Shown here: positions 38,901 through 46,799 of the stretch, piece by piece
How positions within the stretch are numbered: position 1 is the stretch's first letter
Layout: the number at the start of each line of letters is the position of its first letter
Assembly: GCF_004210375.1 (NCBI RefSeq)
Contig: NC_134830.1
Location: forward strand, 64,272,326 to 64,336,325
DNA length: 64,000 nucleotides
Source of the DNA: Tachypleus tridentatus
Taxonomy: Eukaryota > Arthropoda > Merostomata > Xiphosura > Limulidae
Direction: 5' to 3'
Made by a program: the position numbers and the translations under genes
Notes under the pieces: generated by a model
What the model was told of the DNA's origin: nothing
What the model saw: only the letters and a program-made list of their open reading frames with translations
Database searches by the model: none

Positions 38901-41900
38901 CTAAATTTGTACAATATTCTCGAGTGTAACAATCAGTTATATATTTTGGACCAAATAATATTTCGAGAATTTCACCAAATGTTTATAAAAGGTAGCCATC
39001 ACAACACTCAGCGAGACAGTTTATATTGCTGGTTTGCTACAGTTGGTATACTATAAGCTGTAGTAAGTTACAGTAAGCTATAACTGCGATAAACTCTCAT
39101 TAATCGGGAAACTTCAGATATTTGACCAGGAAAGTTTACAGATTTCAAACATTAAAAACTGTTCAACTTCAAACATTATTATTTCTATGAAAACATTAAA
39201 TAGCTTCAGCAGCAAAAAAAATTATGTATGGTTAGTAAAAAGTTAGCTAGCTACCTGTTAAGTGAACAGTACCGATATCAACTCGAAATAAATTCGCTTA
39301 TCGAAAACCGTAGATAAAATATTCAGTTTCAGGCGAGATAGAAGACGCAATATTGTTTGTAAATTTATAAAACTTGTGTATATGAATCATTATTTGTAAT
39401 AACCATTATTATAAATTATATTTGTGTTTGTGTATTAAAATATATTTGTGTTAAGAAAAAAATCTGTGTGTATTGATCTTATTGGAAAATATCATAAATT
39501 TAATATATATCGACATTTAATTAACTTTTAAATCCAAATTACTATTTAACTCAGTTTCAGGCTATTTCAAATTTTAATACATAACATAATAAACTGGAGA
39601 CTGGTCCAGGATCAATTATAATATTAATCGTAACTTAATATAGGCAATCCTAAGGAAATATAATAAAAGTTATGAAAGCAGTCTATAGGGAATAAAAATG
39701 TACGGTGTAACTCTCAAGCCAGTTAACATGCAGTTTTAAAATCAGCTCTGGTGTATGACAAGAATGTACATTATCACCATTCTTGTTTATAATTATTATT
39801 ATAACTCACCATATTATAAGGAAGGTGCAAACTAAAGAATGTAGAATAAAGTTGGGAAATAATAAGTTATCGTATTTGGACTTTACCGACGATATTGCTA
39901 TTATAAATTAAACTGAAGAACTACAAGAATACACGTAGAAGTTGAAGAGAAAAGCCGGAAGGGGGATTTAAAACAAAATGTGATTGTTTTTGAATTTCGC
40001 ACAAAGCTACTCGAGAGCTATCTGTGCTAGCCGTCCCTAATTTAGCAGTGTAAGACTAGAGGGAAGGCAGCTAGTCATCACCACCCACCGCCAACTCTTG
40101 GGCTACTCTTTTACCAACGAATAGTGGGATTGACCGTCACATTATACACCCCCACGGCTGGGAGGGCGAGCATGTTTAGCGCGACGCGGGCGCGAACCCG
40201 CGACCCTCAGATTACGAGTCGCACGCCTTACGCGCTTGGCCATGCCAGGCCACAAAATGTGAAAAACAAGCAATACAATTTCAACTGAGAAGGAAAAGTC
40301 TAATATAATACTTGGTGAAGAGACAATAGGTCAAGTTACGAGTTTTTTCTACCTTGGAAGCAAAAATATAGCCGTTAAAGAGTGAATATCAGAATTAGTA
40401 AAGCTAATGCAGTATTTGGAAGATTCATTAGACTGCTCAACAATAGAATTATGAATATCAAAATGAGGGTTAGTCTCTATAATTGTCTTGTTATGTTTGT
40501 CCTGCTGCATGGTCGTGAAACGTGGCAGACGTGCAGTAAAAGCGAAAACAAAGTTATATGTATTCCATATTAACATCGTTCGTCGAATATTGAAATTTTC
40601 GTAGAAGAATAAAGTATAAAATATAGATATCCTGAAACCTACAGAAGAATGTGCTCTAAGGGTTTAGTCAGACAGAAGATTGAGATGGATTGTTGACATC
40701 ATTAGAAGGGAAGACGCAAGAACTATGAAGCGAATGATGAATTGAAAGGCTGATGCGGAAGTAGAAAGATAGGAGGACCAAAGGTCACGTAGGACAAATG
40801 TATTGAGATAGACATCAGCAAAAGAACTATGACATGAGAAGTAATTAAAAAGATGGCACTCGAGAGAAGAAAGTATCGTCAATGGATGGCACAATGTGTC
40901 GCGAGACACAGGATAGACTAAAAAGCTAATAATAATAATAATAATAAACGAAGTAGAAAAAAATGGGAATTGTATGTCACAAAATATACTTAATTTGTGA
41001 AACAGCCATCATTTGAATAATTTTGGCATAATAAATAACTGTATGAGGGTTTGGTTAACGTTACCACAAACAATATTTCATTTAGCTAATGCTTGTTTGT
41101 TTGTTTTTTGAATTTCGCGAAAAGCTAAACGAGGGCTATCTGTGCTAGCCGTCCCTAATTTAGAAGTGTAAGACTAGAGGGAAAGCAGCTAGTCATCACC
41201 ACCCACCGCCAACTCTTGGGCTACTATTTTCCCGCGAATAGTGGGATTGAACGTCATATTATAACGCCCCCACGGCTGAAAAGACGAGCATGTTTGTTGG
41301 GACCGGAAATCTAACCCGCGACCCTCAAATTACGAGTCTAACGCCTTAACCCACCTGGCTATGCCGGGCCACTTTAGCAAATGAAACAGTATATGTGTTA
41401 AGTGTTTCTGTTATAATATCATATAAAAACAAGTATGATACACTTGAAGTTTAAAATATAAATTAAACATAAATTATAATACATTTTAAGTGGTATAAAA
41501 AATAGTTTTAAATATTTTAAAACTAGCTCATCTCAGCAATTTAATCGACATTAAAAATACTAACTATGTATTTAAAAAGTGTGAAAATGTTTTTGTATAC
41601 GCAGTGAAGTATTGGAAGATTGATAATGCCTGATACCTTTTTTGAAGCTAAACGTACTACAATAATAAGTGATTTAAAAAATAAAACAAAATATGACTTG
41701 TAGCAATTGCATAATGATGTAATTACACAATAATCAGAATCAGCAAACCAAAATATATTCTGATAGTCTACGTGGATATTTTCTTTAATACATTTTTAAT
41801 TATGTATCTCCAGTTAAAAATAATTCAATAATATACAAACACAGCAAAGCATGTTAACTTCTCTTACCTTGTGTGAGCACAAAACGTTTTCCAAATACTG

Positions 41901-42197
41901 AGGCAATTTAATAGCTGAGGGTTTTTCACAAATACTATCTACTCTTACTGGATTTGCATTGCATATGGTCACAGCGGGAAACAACAGATCGTCGAAAGTG
42001 GTCATTTTAAGACTAACTGTTACAGGATATTTCCAGTAGTCCACAACTATGGAATAGATATCCAAGAATGCTTTGGTTCCTAATGACAGAAAAACAACAA
42101 GCCAAAGTGTTTTACGGCTATAGGATTCAACATGGCATATGGTGTTTAATCCAGGTATTGCAGACTCGGAGAAAGATTTTCTCAGTGTCTCCATCAT
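23763..42197 (-). CDS. DEG/ENaC-family (pickpocket-like) sodium channel subunit, complete 11-exon gene ('gene B')
   Basis: Predicted subunit of a trimeric, amiloride-sensitive type cation channel of the plasma membrane. I built it from splice sites: exons 41868-42197, 37138-37373, 35233-35342, 32414-32574, 31713-31817, 31004-31124, 29382-29448, 26286-26352, 26032-26060, 24136-24208 and 23763-23921. All phases join, giving 1,458 nt or 485 residues plus stop, a normal family length. Seen: short cytoplasmic N-terminus, TM1 (about 31-52), the family signature FPAVTICNANPVR (73-85), a cysteine-rich ectodomain (for example C178, C185, C202, C293, C316, C320, C329, C331, C348, C359, C370, C372, C376), and TM2 with GGALGMYVGYNLL (442-454) followed by E458. 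Oddities: the N-terminal His-Gly motif reads Pro-Gly, and the pore Gly-x-Ser reads Gly-Tyr-Asn. Introns run from 214 bp to about 4.5 kb and carry LINEs and SINEs. Family assignment is firm; ligand and subfamily are unknown. Confidence 0.9.
24136..24208 (-). CDS. Gene B exon 10: pre-TM2 strand
   Basis: Acceptor CCCTTTCAG|T, donor TACACA|GTAAGC, 73 nt. It reads GLARVVVYFQTL then EDYIQEAKYT, the family block of a V.VY strand, acidic residues and K/P-Y-T just before TM2. Same length and phase as gene A at 53238-53310. Confidence 0.92.
25333..25810 (+). mobile_element. LINE reverse-transcriptase fragment in gene B intron 9
   Basis: TRRVPQGSLQRPLLFLIYIN (25618-25677) is the RT motif PQGS.L.P.LF..YIND of a non-LTR retrotransposon; ESADSIKDL follows where an FADD motif is expected. 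Opposite strand to gene B. Truncated, with an in-frame stop after NNVYE. The piece at 29770-30610 belongs to the same family (LINE, CR1/Jockey-like). Confidence 0.75.
26032..26060 (-). CDS. Gene B exon 9: 29-nt microexon
   Basis: A strong polypyrimidine acceptor (TTTTTTCCCTCTAG|GTTAAC) and a donor TAC|GTACGT enclose 29 nt coding VNKTFGEKT plus two bases. Input phase 0 and output phase 2 are exactly what exons 8 and 10 need. The gene A counterpart is 47 nt. I preferred it to three weaker candidates at about 24.5 and 25.3 kb. Confidence 0.75.
26286..26352 (-). CDS. Gene B exon 8: short ectodomain exon
   Basis: Acceptor TTTTTATAG|G, donor AATAAG|GTAATT, 67 nt. It reads QEIDFLKTYSATKWSFIIG. The S-A-T-x-W core aligns with SSATNW in gene A at 57909-57972. 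It sits after the CxPxC motif, as expected for the family. Confidence 0.85.
26765..27015 (+). mobile_element. SINE-1, old copy
   Basis: GCGCTCGACTCGAAATCTGC, TATAATATGACGATCACTCC and AAGAATAGCTCAAAAGTTGG keep the SINE-1 order with heavy divergence. Confidence 0.7.
27621..27977 (-). mobile_element. Double-headed SINE-1
   Basis: On minus the element begins with a full head (GGCCCGACATGGCCAAGCGC to GCGCCAAACATG) and then runs straight into a second head lacking its first bases (GTCAAGTGGGTTAAGGCGTT to CACCAAACATGCTT) before the normal body and tail. One target-site duplication, CTGTGGGGT (27612-27620 and 27978-27986), encloses the whole. The second head matches the SINE at 45905. Confidence 0.88.
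28004..28227 (-). mobile_element. SINE-1, head-truncated
   Basis: Tail at left (TTTGTTTTAGAGTTTCGCGC), body present, head missing beyond GTGTGACGGGA. Target-site duplication CATATAATTG at 27994-28003 and 28228-28237. Confidence 0.88.
28612..28883 (+). mobile_element. SINE-1
   Basis: GGCCCGGCATGGCTAGGTAG start, GGGTTCGAATCC B-box, ends TAATTCTAAAAACAAAC. Target-site duplication unclear. Confidence 0.88.
28890..28988 (-). mobile_element. SINE-3 relic
   Basis: GGCTACCCAATGGGCTATCT then a degraded match to the SINE-3 head. It abuts the preceding SINE-1. Confidence 0.5.
29382..29448 (-). CDS. Gene B exon 7: CPCxPxC block
   Basis: Acceptor TTTCTAG|GA, donor TGCCA|GTAAGT, 67 nt. It reads NCVRKIFGQKLNCPCEPQC, the last part of the cysteine-rich domain (C359, C370, C372, C376). 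Same length and phase as the gene A exon at 58981-59047. Confidence 0.9.
29770..30610 (+). mobile_element. LINE reverse-transcriptase remnant in gene B intron 6
   Basis: In order: SRLPQGSL, LEFVDDIKDLGG (the YADD-type active-site motif), WQVNFNYNK, VMEEKDLGVLVHHSLN, YRSLIRPHLK and LEMVQKME. This is the fingers-to-thumb part of a non-LTR RT (CR1/Jockey-like). Several stops and frame changes; no endonuclease domain present. Opposite in orientation to gene B. Confidence 0.85.
30618..30952 (+). mobile_element. Chimeric SINE: SINE-1 head and body with a LINE-like 3' tail
   Basis: Normal SINE-1 from CGGCCCGGCATGGCCGAGCG to AATTAGGGACGGCTC, then a different tail: GTGGGCTAACAACCTACTCA, CCAGCCTGTTACAGAAACCG, GATTGCGGCCCTATGTTC, ATCGAGTGGC and a (TGA)n end. 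Target-site duplication TTTGAGTTT at 30609-30617 and 30953-30961 encloses the composite. A second copy is at 44041. Confidence 0.9.
31004..31124 (-). CDS. Gene B exon 6: cysteine-rich C...C, CxC block
   Basis: Acceptor AAATAG|GAT, donor ATGA|GTGAGT, 121 nt, one base left over. It reads DCREHCLQKHIEKRCNCQAA, then W.P, and C348 near the end. This is the conserved thumb-domain cysteine pattern C...C......C.C...W.P. Length and phase equal the gene A counterpart at 60599-60719, which supports both models. Confidence 0.92.
31713..31817 (-). CDS. Gene B exon 5: ectodomain PY...C block
   Basis: Acceptor TTTTTACAG|ACA; I chose the donor ACA|GTATGT over a closer TCT|GTAACA because it is the better donor and leaves the usual Tyr to Cys spacing (YSVTDC across the junction). 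105 nt, 35 codons, phase 0 to 0. It contains RLPFPYPDNC (C293) and NITR and NFS sites. Confidence 0.85.
32414..32574 (-). CDS. Gene B exon 4: ectodomain beta-strand block
   Basis: Acceptor TTTCATAG|GA, donor CAACAG|GTATGA, 161 nt. With the last base of exon 3 it reads GLDLILNIEPDQYLPF, then GALILIHSSAITGSI and LKPGESTYIGLQQ. The order GL.L.LNIE, YLP, G..LIH, PG..T is the standard DEG/ENaC core (residues 226-279). Confidence 0.92.
33203..33325 (+). mobile_element. SINE-2 in gene B intron 3
   Basis: CCCCCTGCTAGTACAGCGGT, GCGATTCGATTTCCCTCGGT, CCCGATGTGGCTTTGCTATA. Tail is A-rich. Confidence 0.85.
33551..33745 (+). mobile_element. SINE-1, 5'-truncated and old
   Basis: GCCCTTTCAGTAATGAAGGA then GTGACGGTCAGTCCCACTAA, AAGAGTTGGCGGTGGGTGGT and the tail AAATTCCAAACAAATC. 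The head is missing. Confidence 0.8.
33750..35230. other. Gene B intron 3 sequence, nothing further recognised
   Basis: AT-rich intron. A small (TA)n run lies at about 35117-35130. No exon, repeat family or RNA gene seen. Confidence 0.4.
35233..35342 (-). CDS. Gene B exon 3: ectodomain GNCYT block
   Basis: Acceptor ATTTAG|T, donor TATG|GTGAGT, 110 nt, one base in and one base out. It reads DFIVNPTATQGNCYTINSK near its start and ends in TGPHYG. GNCYT.N followed later by TGP.YGL is a typical DEG/ENaC ectodomain block; C202 is the conserved cysteine. Confidence 0.9.
36094..36365 (-). mobile_element. SINE-1 in gene B intron 2
   Basis: Tail at left (TTTGAATTTTGCGCTAAGCT), head at right ending CATGCCGGGCC. 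Target-site duplication AAAAATAC at 36086-36093 and 36366-36373. Confidence 0.9.
37138..37373 (-). CDS. Gene B exon 2: proximal ectodomain
   Basis: Acceptor TTTTGCAG|TTACAG, donor CCAGG|GTAGGC, 236 nt, phase 0 in and 2 out. It encodes residues 111-188 plus two bases of the next codon. The first half is acidic and Asn-rich with possible N-glycosylation sites (NST, NLT, NRT). The second half, LGHQLETFVHRCMFLQNNC, matches the family pattern in which a Gly-His is followed by two cysteines (C178, C185). Confidence 0.88.
38793..39633 (+). mobile_element. LTR-like interspersed repeat, copy 2, inserted in the LINE (fossil)
   Basis: Interrupts the LINE between its FRTGR and CTLSPFLF blocks. Begins near TGTTATATATTTATT and ends near ATCGTAAC, consistent with a TG..CA-type LTR of about 840 bp. 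Longest readable copy of the family; no coding region. Likely a solo LTR, age not recent. Confidence 0.6.
39984..40251 (-). mobile_element. SINE-1 inserted in the LINE
   Basis: Young-looking copy; target-site duplication ACAAAATGTGA at 39973-39983 and 40252-40262. It splits the LINE between the active site and the thumb region. Confidence 0.93.
41092..41372 (-). mobile_element. SINE-1 in gene B intron 1
   Basis: Tail at left (TTGTTTGTTTGTTTTTTGAA), head at right ending ATGCCGGGCC. Near-exact duplication TTTAGCTAATG / TTTAGCAAATG at 41081-41091 and 41373-41383. Confidence 0.92.
41868..42197 (-). CDS. Gene B exon 1: cytoplasmic N-terminus, TM1, start of ectodomain
   Basis: Encodes residues 1-110. 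The start is the ATG ATG pair at 42197; an in-frame TGA lies a short way upstream, so the exon does not extend further in frame. The N-terminal motif reads SAIPGLNTI, where DEG/ENaC proteins normally have His-Gly. TM1 is about residues 31-52 (LWLVVFLSLG then TKAFLDIYSIVV). Next comes YWKYPVTVSLK and the family signature FPAVTICNANPVR. The exon ends at SHK with donor AAG|GTAAGAG in phase 0. A 5' untranslated exon further upstream cannot be excluded. Confidence 0.9.
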
Positions 42198-42670
42198 GGA
42201 AATCAAACCAGTAATATTGAAATAAAACTTTCAGAAAAGTAAACCTGGTTGCTTTAAAGACGGTAGATGGTTCTACTCTTCTGTGAGGCTTGCGATAGAA
42301 GTGACACCTTTTGTTTCTTACGATATTATCAGTTGTCAAGCTGCACATGGGCATTAGTTTATAGATGTGTGTCATGTAATATCATTAGTCACTCTAGACA
42401 CCTACTACTATTATTGTGTGTCTATTATATTCAGTTGACATTTATTGGCACAGAATACCTAAGTATATGCTGTACCAAAAAGGCTTTCATCGAAATTATC
42501 TGCAGTGTTTACAGCAATAAACACACTACTCTTTTAAATCTACATCTTCATACACTTAGCTGCAATCAATAGAAAAGCTTAAAGTTCTCTTTCTATAAAC
42601 AACCTTGTTAGGTTTATTACTAACCATATTGTATAAGGGCTATTTACAAATATAAAAATAATAATGTCTG
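42198..42670 (-). promoter_or_regulatory. Gene B 5' flank / 5'UTR, conserved with gene C
   Basis: Shares the ordered blocks listed for 14746-15270. It presumably holds the 5'UTR and core promoter of gene B. On the minus strand CTATAAAC lies at 42357-42364, about 160 bp upstream of the start codon, aligned with TTTATAAAT in the gene C copy, so a TATA-like element is possible. No start-site evidence exists in the sequence alone. Confidence 0.45.
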
Positions 42671-42679
42671 AAATATGTC

Positions 42680-43085
42680 AATTATTTAATATTCTGACGA
42701 TCATTAGTGATTTACAAATGATAGTTCTTTTATGTCCGTAAATTAAATAAGTTCTCTACCTCAAACTTTAAATACTGATTACTTATTCAACATTAAAGCA
42801 AAGTTTTCGAAGACAAAAAGTTTCTGCTATTTAAGAAGAAAGCCTGTTTTCAAAATACAGATGTTTATCAAAATGAAAAATTTACAACACCTTAATATTG
42901 CTCGTTTAAAATTCCGCAAACGAAATCTGATTGCTTCTCGAACATCTGTTTATTTGAGTAAGTTCATACTTTATGTTCATATGATAATAGGTAGGCAAAC
43001 AATTATTTATAAGCGTAAGGAAGAGTTTTTTGATGGTGAAAAATATATTACATGTTTTTATGTAACATTGGTCTGCTGTCTTCAA
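42680..43085. other. Intergenic, nothing recognised
   Basis: AT-rich sequence upstream of the gene B conserved flank. No exon or repeat seen. Confidence 0.35.
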
Positions 43086-43086
43086 A

Positions 43087-43210
43087 TAGCTTCCAGTGGC
43101 ACAGCGGCATGTCTGCGGACTCACACCGCTAAAATCCGGGTTTCTATGCACGTGGTGGGCAGAGCACAGATAGCCCATTGTGCAGCTCTGTGCTGAATTC
43201 TAAAAAACCA
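43087..43210 (+). mobile_element. SINE-3
   Basis: CCAGTGGCACAGCGGCATGT, GCGGACTCACACCGCTAAAA, GTGGTGGGCAGAGCACAGAT and AGCCCATTGTGCAGCTCTGT in order. Head to tail on plus. Confidence 0.88.
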
Positions 43211-43230
43211 AACTTCTTCAAGTACGATCT

Positions 43231-43450
43231 AGTCCGGCATGGCCAGAGGGTTAAGACACACGACGCGTAATCTGAGGGTCGCGGATTCCACTTCCCATCA
43301 CACCAAACATGCTCGCCTTTTCAGCCGTGGGACGTTATGATGATACACTTAATCCCACTATTCGTTGGTAAAAGTGTAGCCCAAGAGTTGGCAGTGGGTG
43401 GTGATGACTGGGTGCCTTTCCTCTAGTTTTACACTGCTAAATTAGGGACG
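43231..43450 (+). mobile_element. SINE-1, 3'-truncated
   Basis: Starts GTCCGGCATGGCCAGAGGGT and stops at AATTAGGGACG, the same place where the chimeric copies change tail. Lies 20 bp after the SINE-3. Confidence 0.85.
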
Positions 43451-44040
43451 AGATGTTGACAACGCTAATGCTTGAACACAAATGATTAAATTTTGTTAAG
43501 TGTTTACCGGTTAACACTTCGTTTCAATATGGTCTTAAACTTTTGACCAACTAGTAATTAGGTTAATTTCATAGTGTTCACATTTTACCTATTAAATGCT
43601 AAATAAGTTTTTTATTTTTTATTTTTCCTTTTCTTATTTTCATCTTTCGAAGCTCTACTCAAATAAGTGTTTGAGTCTAACAACGCAAAATGTATATTTT
43701 TTTCTTTATGTTCATCGGCCTTAAGATTTTGACCAGCGGTGTATATATATGATTCAAAATGCCCTGTGGAAAAGGTATGCTATTTAAAATGTTATGACAA
43801 AATGAAATTTAGAGAAATGTGTAAACAAAACATTTGGATTTAACTACTGTATTTATTAAGCAGAACGTGTTAATCAATTTATTAACTAAAGGAAAAAAAT
43901 TCCAATACAACGACTATTTTTATTTATTGAAGCATGACCTTTCATCTGTGAAATTGCCTACTCTTAAACGAAAGTATAATGACTCATAATGTTAAATTAG
44001 GAGAGACAAGTAGTTCGAAATTTCGCGTTTTTTATCATAT

Positions 44041-44406
44041 TATTATTTTTATTATTATTATGCCACTCGATTCCATGAAGGAACATAGGGCCGCAATCGC
44101 TTGCGGATTCATTAACAGGCTGGTTTTTTAAATGAGTAGATTGTTAGCCTACTGCGCAACCCCCAACAAGGAGGAGAAACCTGAGCCGTCCCTAATTTTG
44201 CAGTGTAAGACTAGAGGAAAGCCTGCTAGTCGTCACCACCCACCGCCAACTCTTGAGCTACTCTTGTACCAACGAATAGTGGGATTGACCGAACATTATA
44301 ACGCCCTCACGGCTGGGAGGGCGAGCTGTTTAGCGCGACTGGGATGCGAACCCGCGACCCTCGGATTACGAGTCGCACGCCTAACGCGCTCGGCCATGCC
44401 GGACAC
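44041..44406 (-). mobile_element. Chimeric SINE, second copy
   Basis: On minus: SINE-1 head and body to GGGACGGCTC, then AGGTTTCTCCTCCTTGTTGG, GTAGGCTAACAATCTACTCA, CCAGCCTGTTAATGAATCCG, GATTGCGGCCCTATGTTCCT, ATCGAGTGGC and an (AAT)n end. Target-site duplication TTTTTTATCATAT (13 bp) at 44028-44040 and 44407-44419. Confidence 0.92.
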
Positions 44407-44720
44407 TTTTTTATCATATACTTCAATCCAATTTTTTTTTCAAAATAATTTATGACTCTAAATAATGAGCAGTATCTTCTAAATTATCAGAAAATTATAT
44501 GAGTAAATAAAATAAAGATTCTTCATGAAATTTGAATTACTAATGGTAATTGAATTGTCAATATTACTAAAGGAATTATTTATTTTATTCTAATACGACC
44601 TTTCTATGTTTTTTGCAACACAGGTATTGAACATCATATTTTAGAGTTTGTTGTTTTACTATAACATTGAAAACTAGTCAGATAAGTCAAAACTGTATCG
44701 CTGTATAGAGTGGTAAAGCT

Positions 44721-44777
44721 AAGTTTGTTTGAAGTTAAGCACAAAACTAAAAAATGACTATTTGTGCTTTGCCCAAA
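44721..44777 (-). mobile_element. SINE-3 tail fragment
   Basis: GTTTGAAGTTAAGCACAAAA then CTATTTGTGCTTTGCCCA, cut where the LTR-like repeat begins at 44783. Confidence 0.6.
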
Positions 44778-44782
44778 TTGGT

Positions 44783-45110
44783 ATTGTTACGTATTATCTG
44801 GAACTGAATATTTTATCGATGGCTTACGATGAGCAAACTAATTCTCAGTTGATATCGGTAGAGTTCACTTGACGGGCATTTTCACCGTTGAAATTATGTA
44901 ATGCCCTGTAGAAGAACGAGTGTGCGAAGTTAATTCTTTGAAGTTAAACTATATTTAATGTTCGAAATCTAAAGACGTTCCTTGTCAATATCGGTAGTTT
45001 TCTAGTTAATAAGCGTTTGTTACAGTTATAGCTTCCTATGTTTATAGTATACTAATTGTACCAACTCAACGAAATAAAAACTGTCTCTCCTTATATCGTT
45101 GGTTGTCTTT
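44783..45110 (-). mobile_element. LTR-like interspersed repeat, copy 3 (fossil)
   Basis: On minus it ends CCAGATAATACGTAACA, like copy 4 (ATACGTAACA). It carries the shared blocks GTATACTA, GCTTATTAACTAG and GAGAATTAGTTTGC in order. Partial. Confidence 0.55.
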
Positions 45111-45179
45111 TAAATACACATATCGTATATTGTTGGTTCTTACGCTCAGGAATTTTCTATAAATTTGTAGAATAGATTG

Positions 45180-45298
45180 GGTGTGTGTGTTGTCTTTTAG
45201 CAAAGCCACATCGGGCTATCTGCTGAGCCCACCGAGGGGAAGCGAACCCCTGATTATATCATTGTAAGTCTGTAGACTTACTGCTGTATTAGAGGTGG
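45180..45298 (-). mobile_element. SINE-2 with (GT)n tail
   Basis: GTGTGTGTGTTGTCTTTTAG, GCAAAGCCACATCGGGCTAT, GCCCACCGAGGGGAAGCGAA and a head end TTACTGCTGTATTAGAGGTG. Confidence 0.85.
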
Positions 45299-45599
45299 GC
45301 AAATAAACTGGACTATAGCAGTACACATACTTAACAATATAAGTTATGTGCATTTCTAATTATATATTTAACTAAACCAAACTTTGGTATTAAAATAAAC
45401 CAATGTCAGTAAATTCGTAACAGTATTGAAACACTGTTTGTGGCGTTGCAAATTCTCAGTTATATTACTATGCTACTTTGGGGAGGGCGATAAAAGTAAG
45501 AGACAATAGAAGAAAAACAGTAGCTGCTGTTCCATTAAAATAGCTTAAGTGTTGTAAAATTGGATTATTATTTATTTTCCACAACTAGTTTAGTAAAAA

Positions 45600-46795
45600 T
45601 AATGTATTTACTTCTATTCTGTAGCACATGTAACAGATTTATCGTTATACGTATATTATAATACCTACGTTTGTTTCAGTGTAGTTTTCTTTTTTGCCTC
45701 TGACGTATATTGTTGGCTTTGTATTGCGCAAGTCCCGGCTATTTTTGGAGTTTGTAGAAAATTCTTTAAAGTGAGAATAAACAATATATGTTTTAAGAAA
45801 ACGTGCTAGAATATTGTTGAAAAGTTGAGAAACTCGCGTAATTCGTTTATAAAACTGACGCGCCAATAGAGCATTGCTATTATTGGACCGCTACAATCAG
45901 TATGGGCCCGGCATGGTCAAGTGGGTTAAGGCGTTTGACTCGTCATCTGAAGGTCGAGGGTTCGAATCCCAATCGCACCAAACATGCTTCCCCTTTCAGT
46001 CATGGAGGCGTTATAATGTGACGGCCAATCCCATTATTCGTTGGTAAAAGAGTAGCCCAAGAGTTGGCGGTGAGTGGTGATGATTAGCTGCCTTCCCTCT
46101 AGTCTTACACTGCTAAATTAAGGACGGCTCGCGGAGATAGCCCTCGTGTAGCTTTGTACGAAATTCAAAAACAAACAGTTAGTATACTATAGGCCTAGAA
46201 AGTTATGATTGTGATTAACACTTATTAATACGAAAACTACAGAGTTTGACCATGAACGTTATAGATTTTATACATTACAAATCGTTGAACTTCAGTGAAT
46301 TGCCCTGTTTATACGAGGGCATTAAATATAGTTGCTGGAAGGAGTCAGCTTTTACAAGGTGTGAGGCTATCCAACAGAAATACAGCGTTAGCTAAGGCGA
46401 GGCGTGAGAATATCAACTCTAAATTAATTTGGTCGTTGTGGACCTGCTCCATCGATTAAATATTCAGTAGTAGACCGAGTATAAAACTCAGTATAGTTTG
46501 TAATTTTATAATTCTCTTGTATATAAATTATTATTTGTACTAGTTATTAGTAATAACCGTTATTATAAATTGTATTGTTTTTTGAGTGTATATTGAAACA
46601 TATTTGTTTTAAAAAAGAAATTGCGTGTATCAGTCTTGTTGGCAAATAATAAAAATGTGATAAATAGTAATAGTTAATTAACCACTCGATTCAAATTTCA
46701 ATTCTCGGTTATCTGTAATAGTAATACATTAGCACATGTAACATAATAACTCGAAGATTCATCAGAAATAAATTACAATACGTAACATTAAATAT
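45600..46795 (+). mobile_element. LTR-like interspersed repeat, copy 4, split by a SINE (fossil)
   Basis: Left part to about 45904, right part from 46177 (AGTATACTATAGGCCTAGAA) to AATACGTAACATTA. Carries the shared blocks ATTATTTGTACTAG.TATTAGTAATAACCG and CATAATAACTCGAAGA. The junction with the SINE falls inside the block that reads TTACAGTTGGTATACT in copy 2. Confidence 0.6.
45905..46176 (+). mobile_element. SINE-1 inserted in the LTR-like repeat
   Basis: Begins GGCCCGGCATGGTCAAGTGG and ends AAATTCAAAAACAAAC. Its GTCAAGTGGG..CGTTTGACTCGTC head variant is the same as the inner head of the double-headed copy at 27621. Target duplication poorly preserved (CAGTAT / TTAGTAT). Confidence 0.88.
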
Positions 46796-46799
46796 TAAA

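Larger units (their letters stand above)
37800..40945 (+). mobile_element. LINE (RTE / endonuclease-RT type) relic in gene B intron 1, with nested insertions
   Basis: Readable RT blocks in order: TEEEIVKPIENLKKNK, SLPKKLDLSICSN, FRTGRLCENAIFAVID, (gap filled by a foreign repeat), CTLSPFLF, LDFTDDIAII (active site), then after a SINE, IRISKANAVFGRFIRLLNNR, LLHGRETWQT and ALERRKYRQWMAQ. It ends in an (AAT)n tail at about 40930-40945, typical of RTE-like LINEs. The 5' part is decayed, with many stops and frame changes. Sense strand is opposite to gene B. Confidence 0.85.

Noticed and set aside
42127-42375. 82-codon minus-strand frame overlapping gene B exon 1
   Set aside because: It is in a different frame from the FPAVTICN signature and shows no family similarity; it is a shadow of exon 1 and its 5' flank.
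42861-43196. 111-codon frame on plus and 90-codon frame on minus
   Set aside because: Half of each lies in a SINE-3 copy and the rest is AT-rich; no protein family is recognisable.
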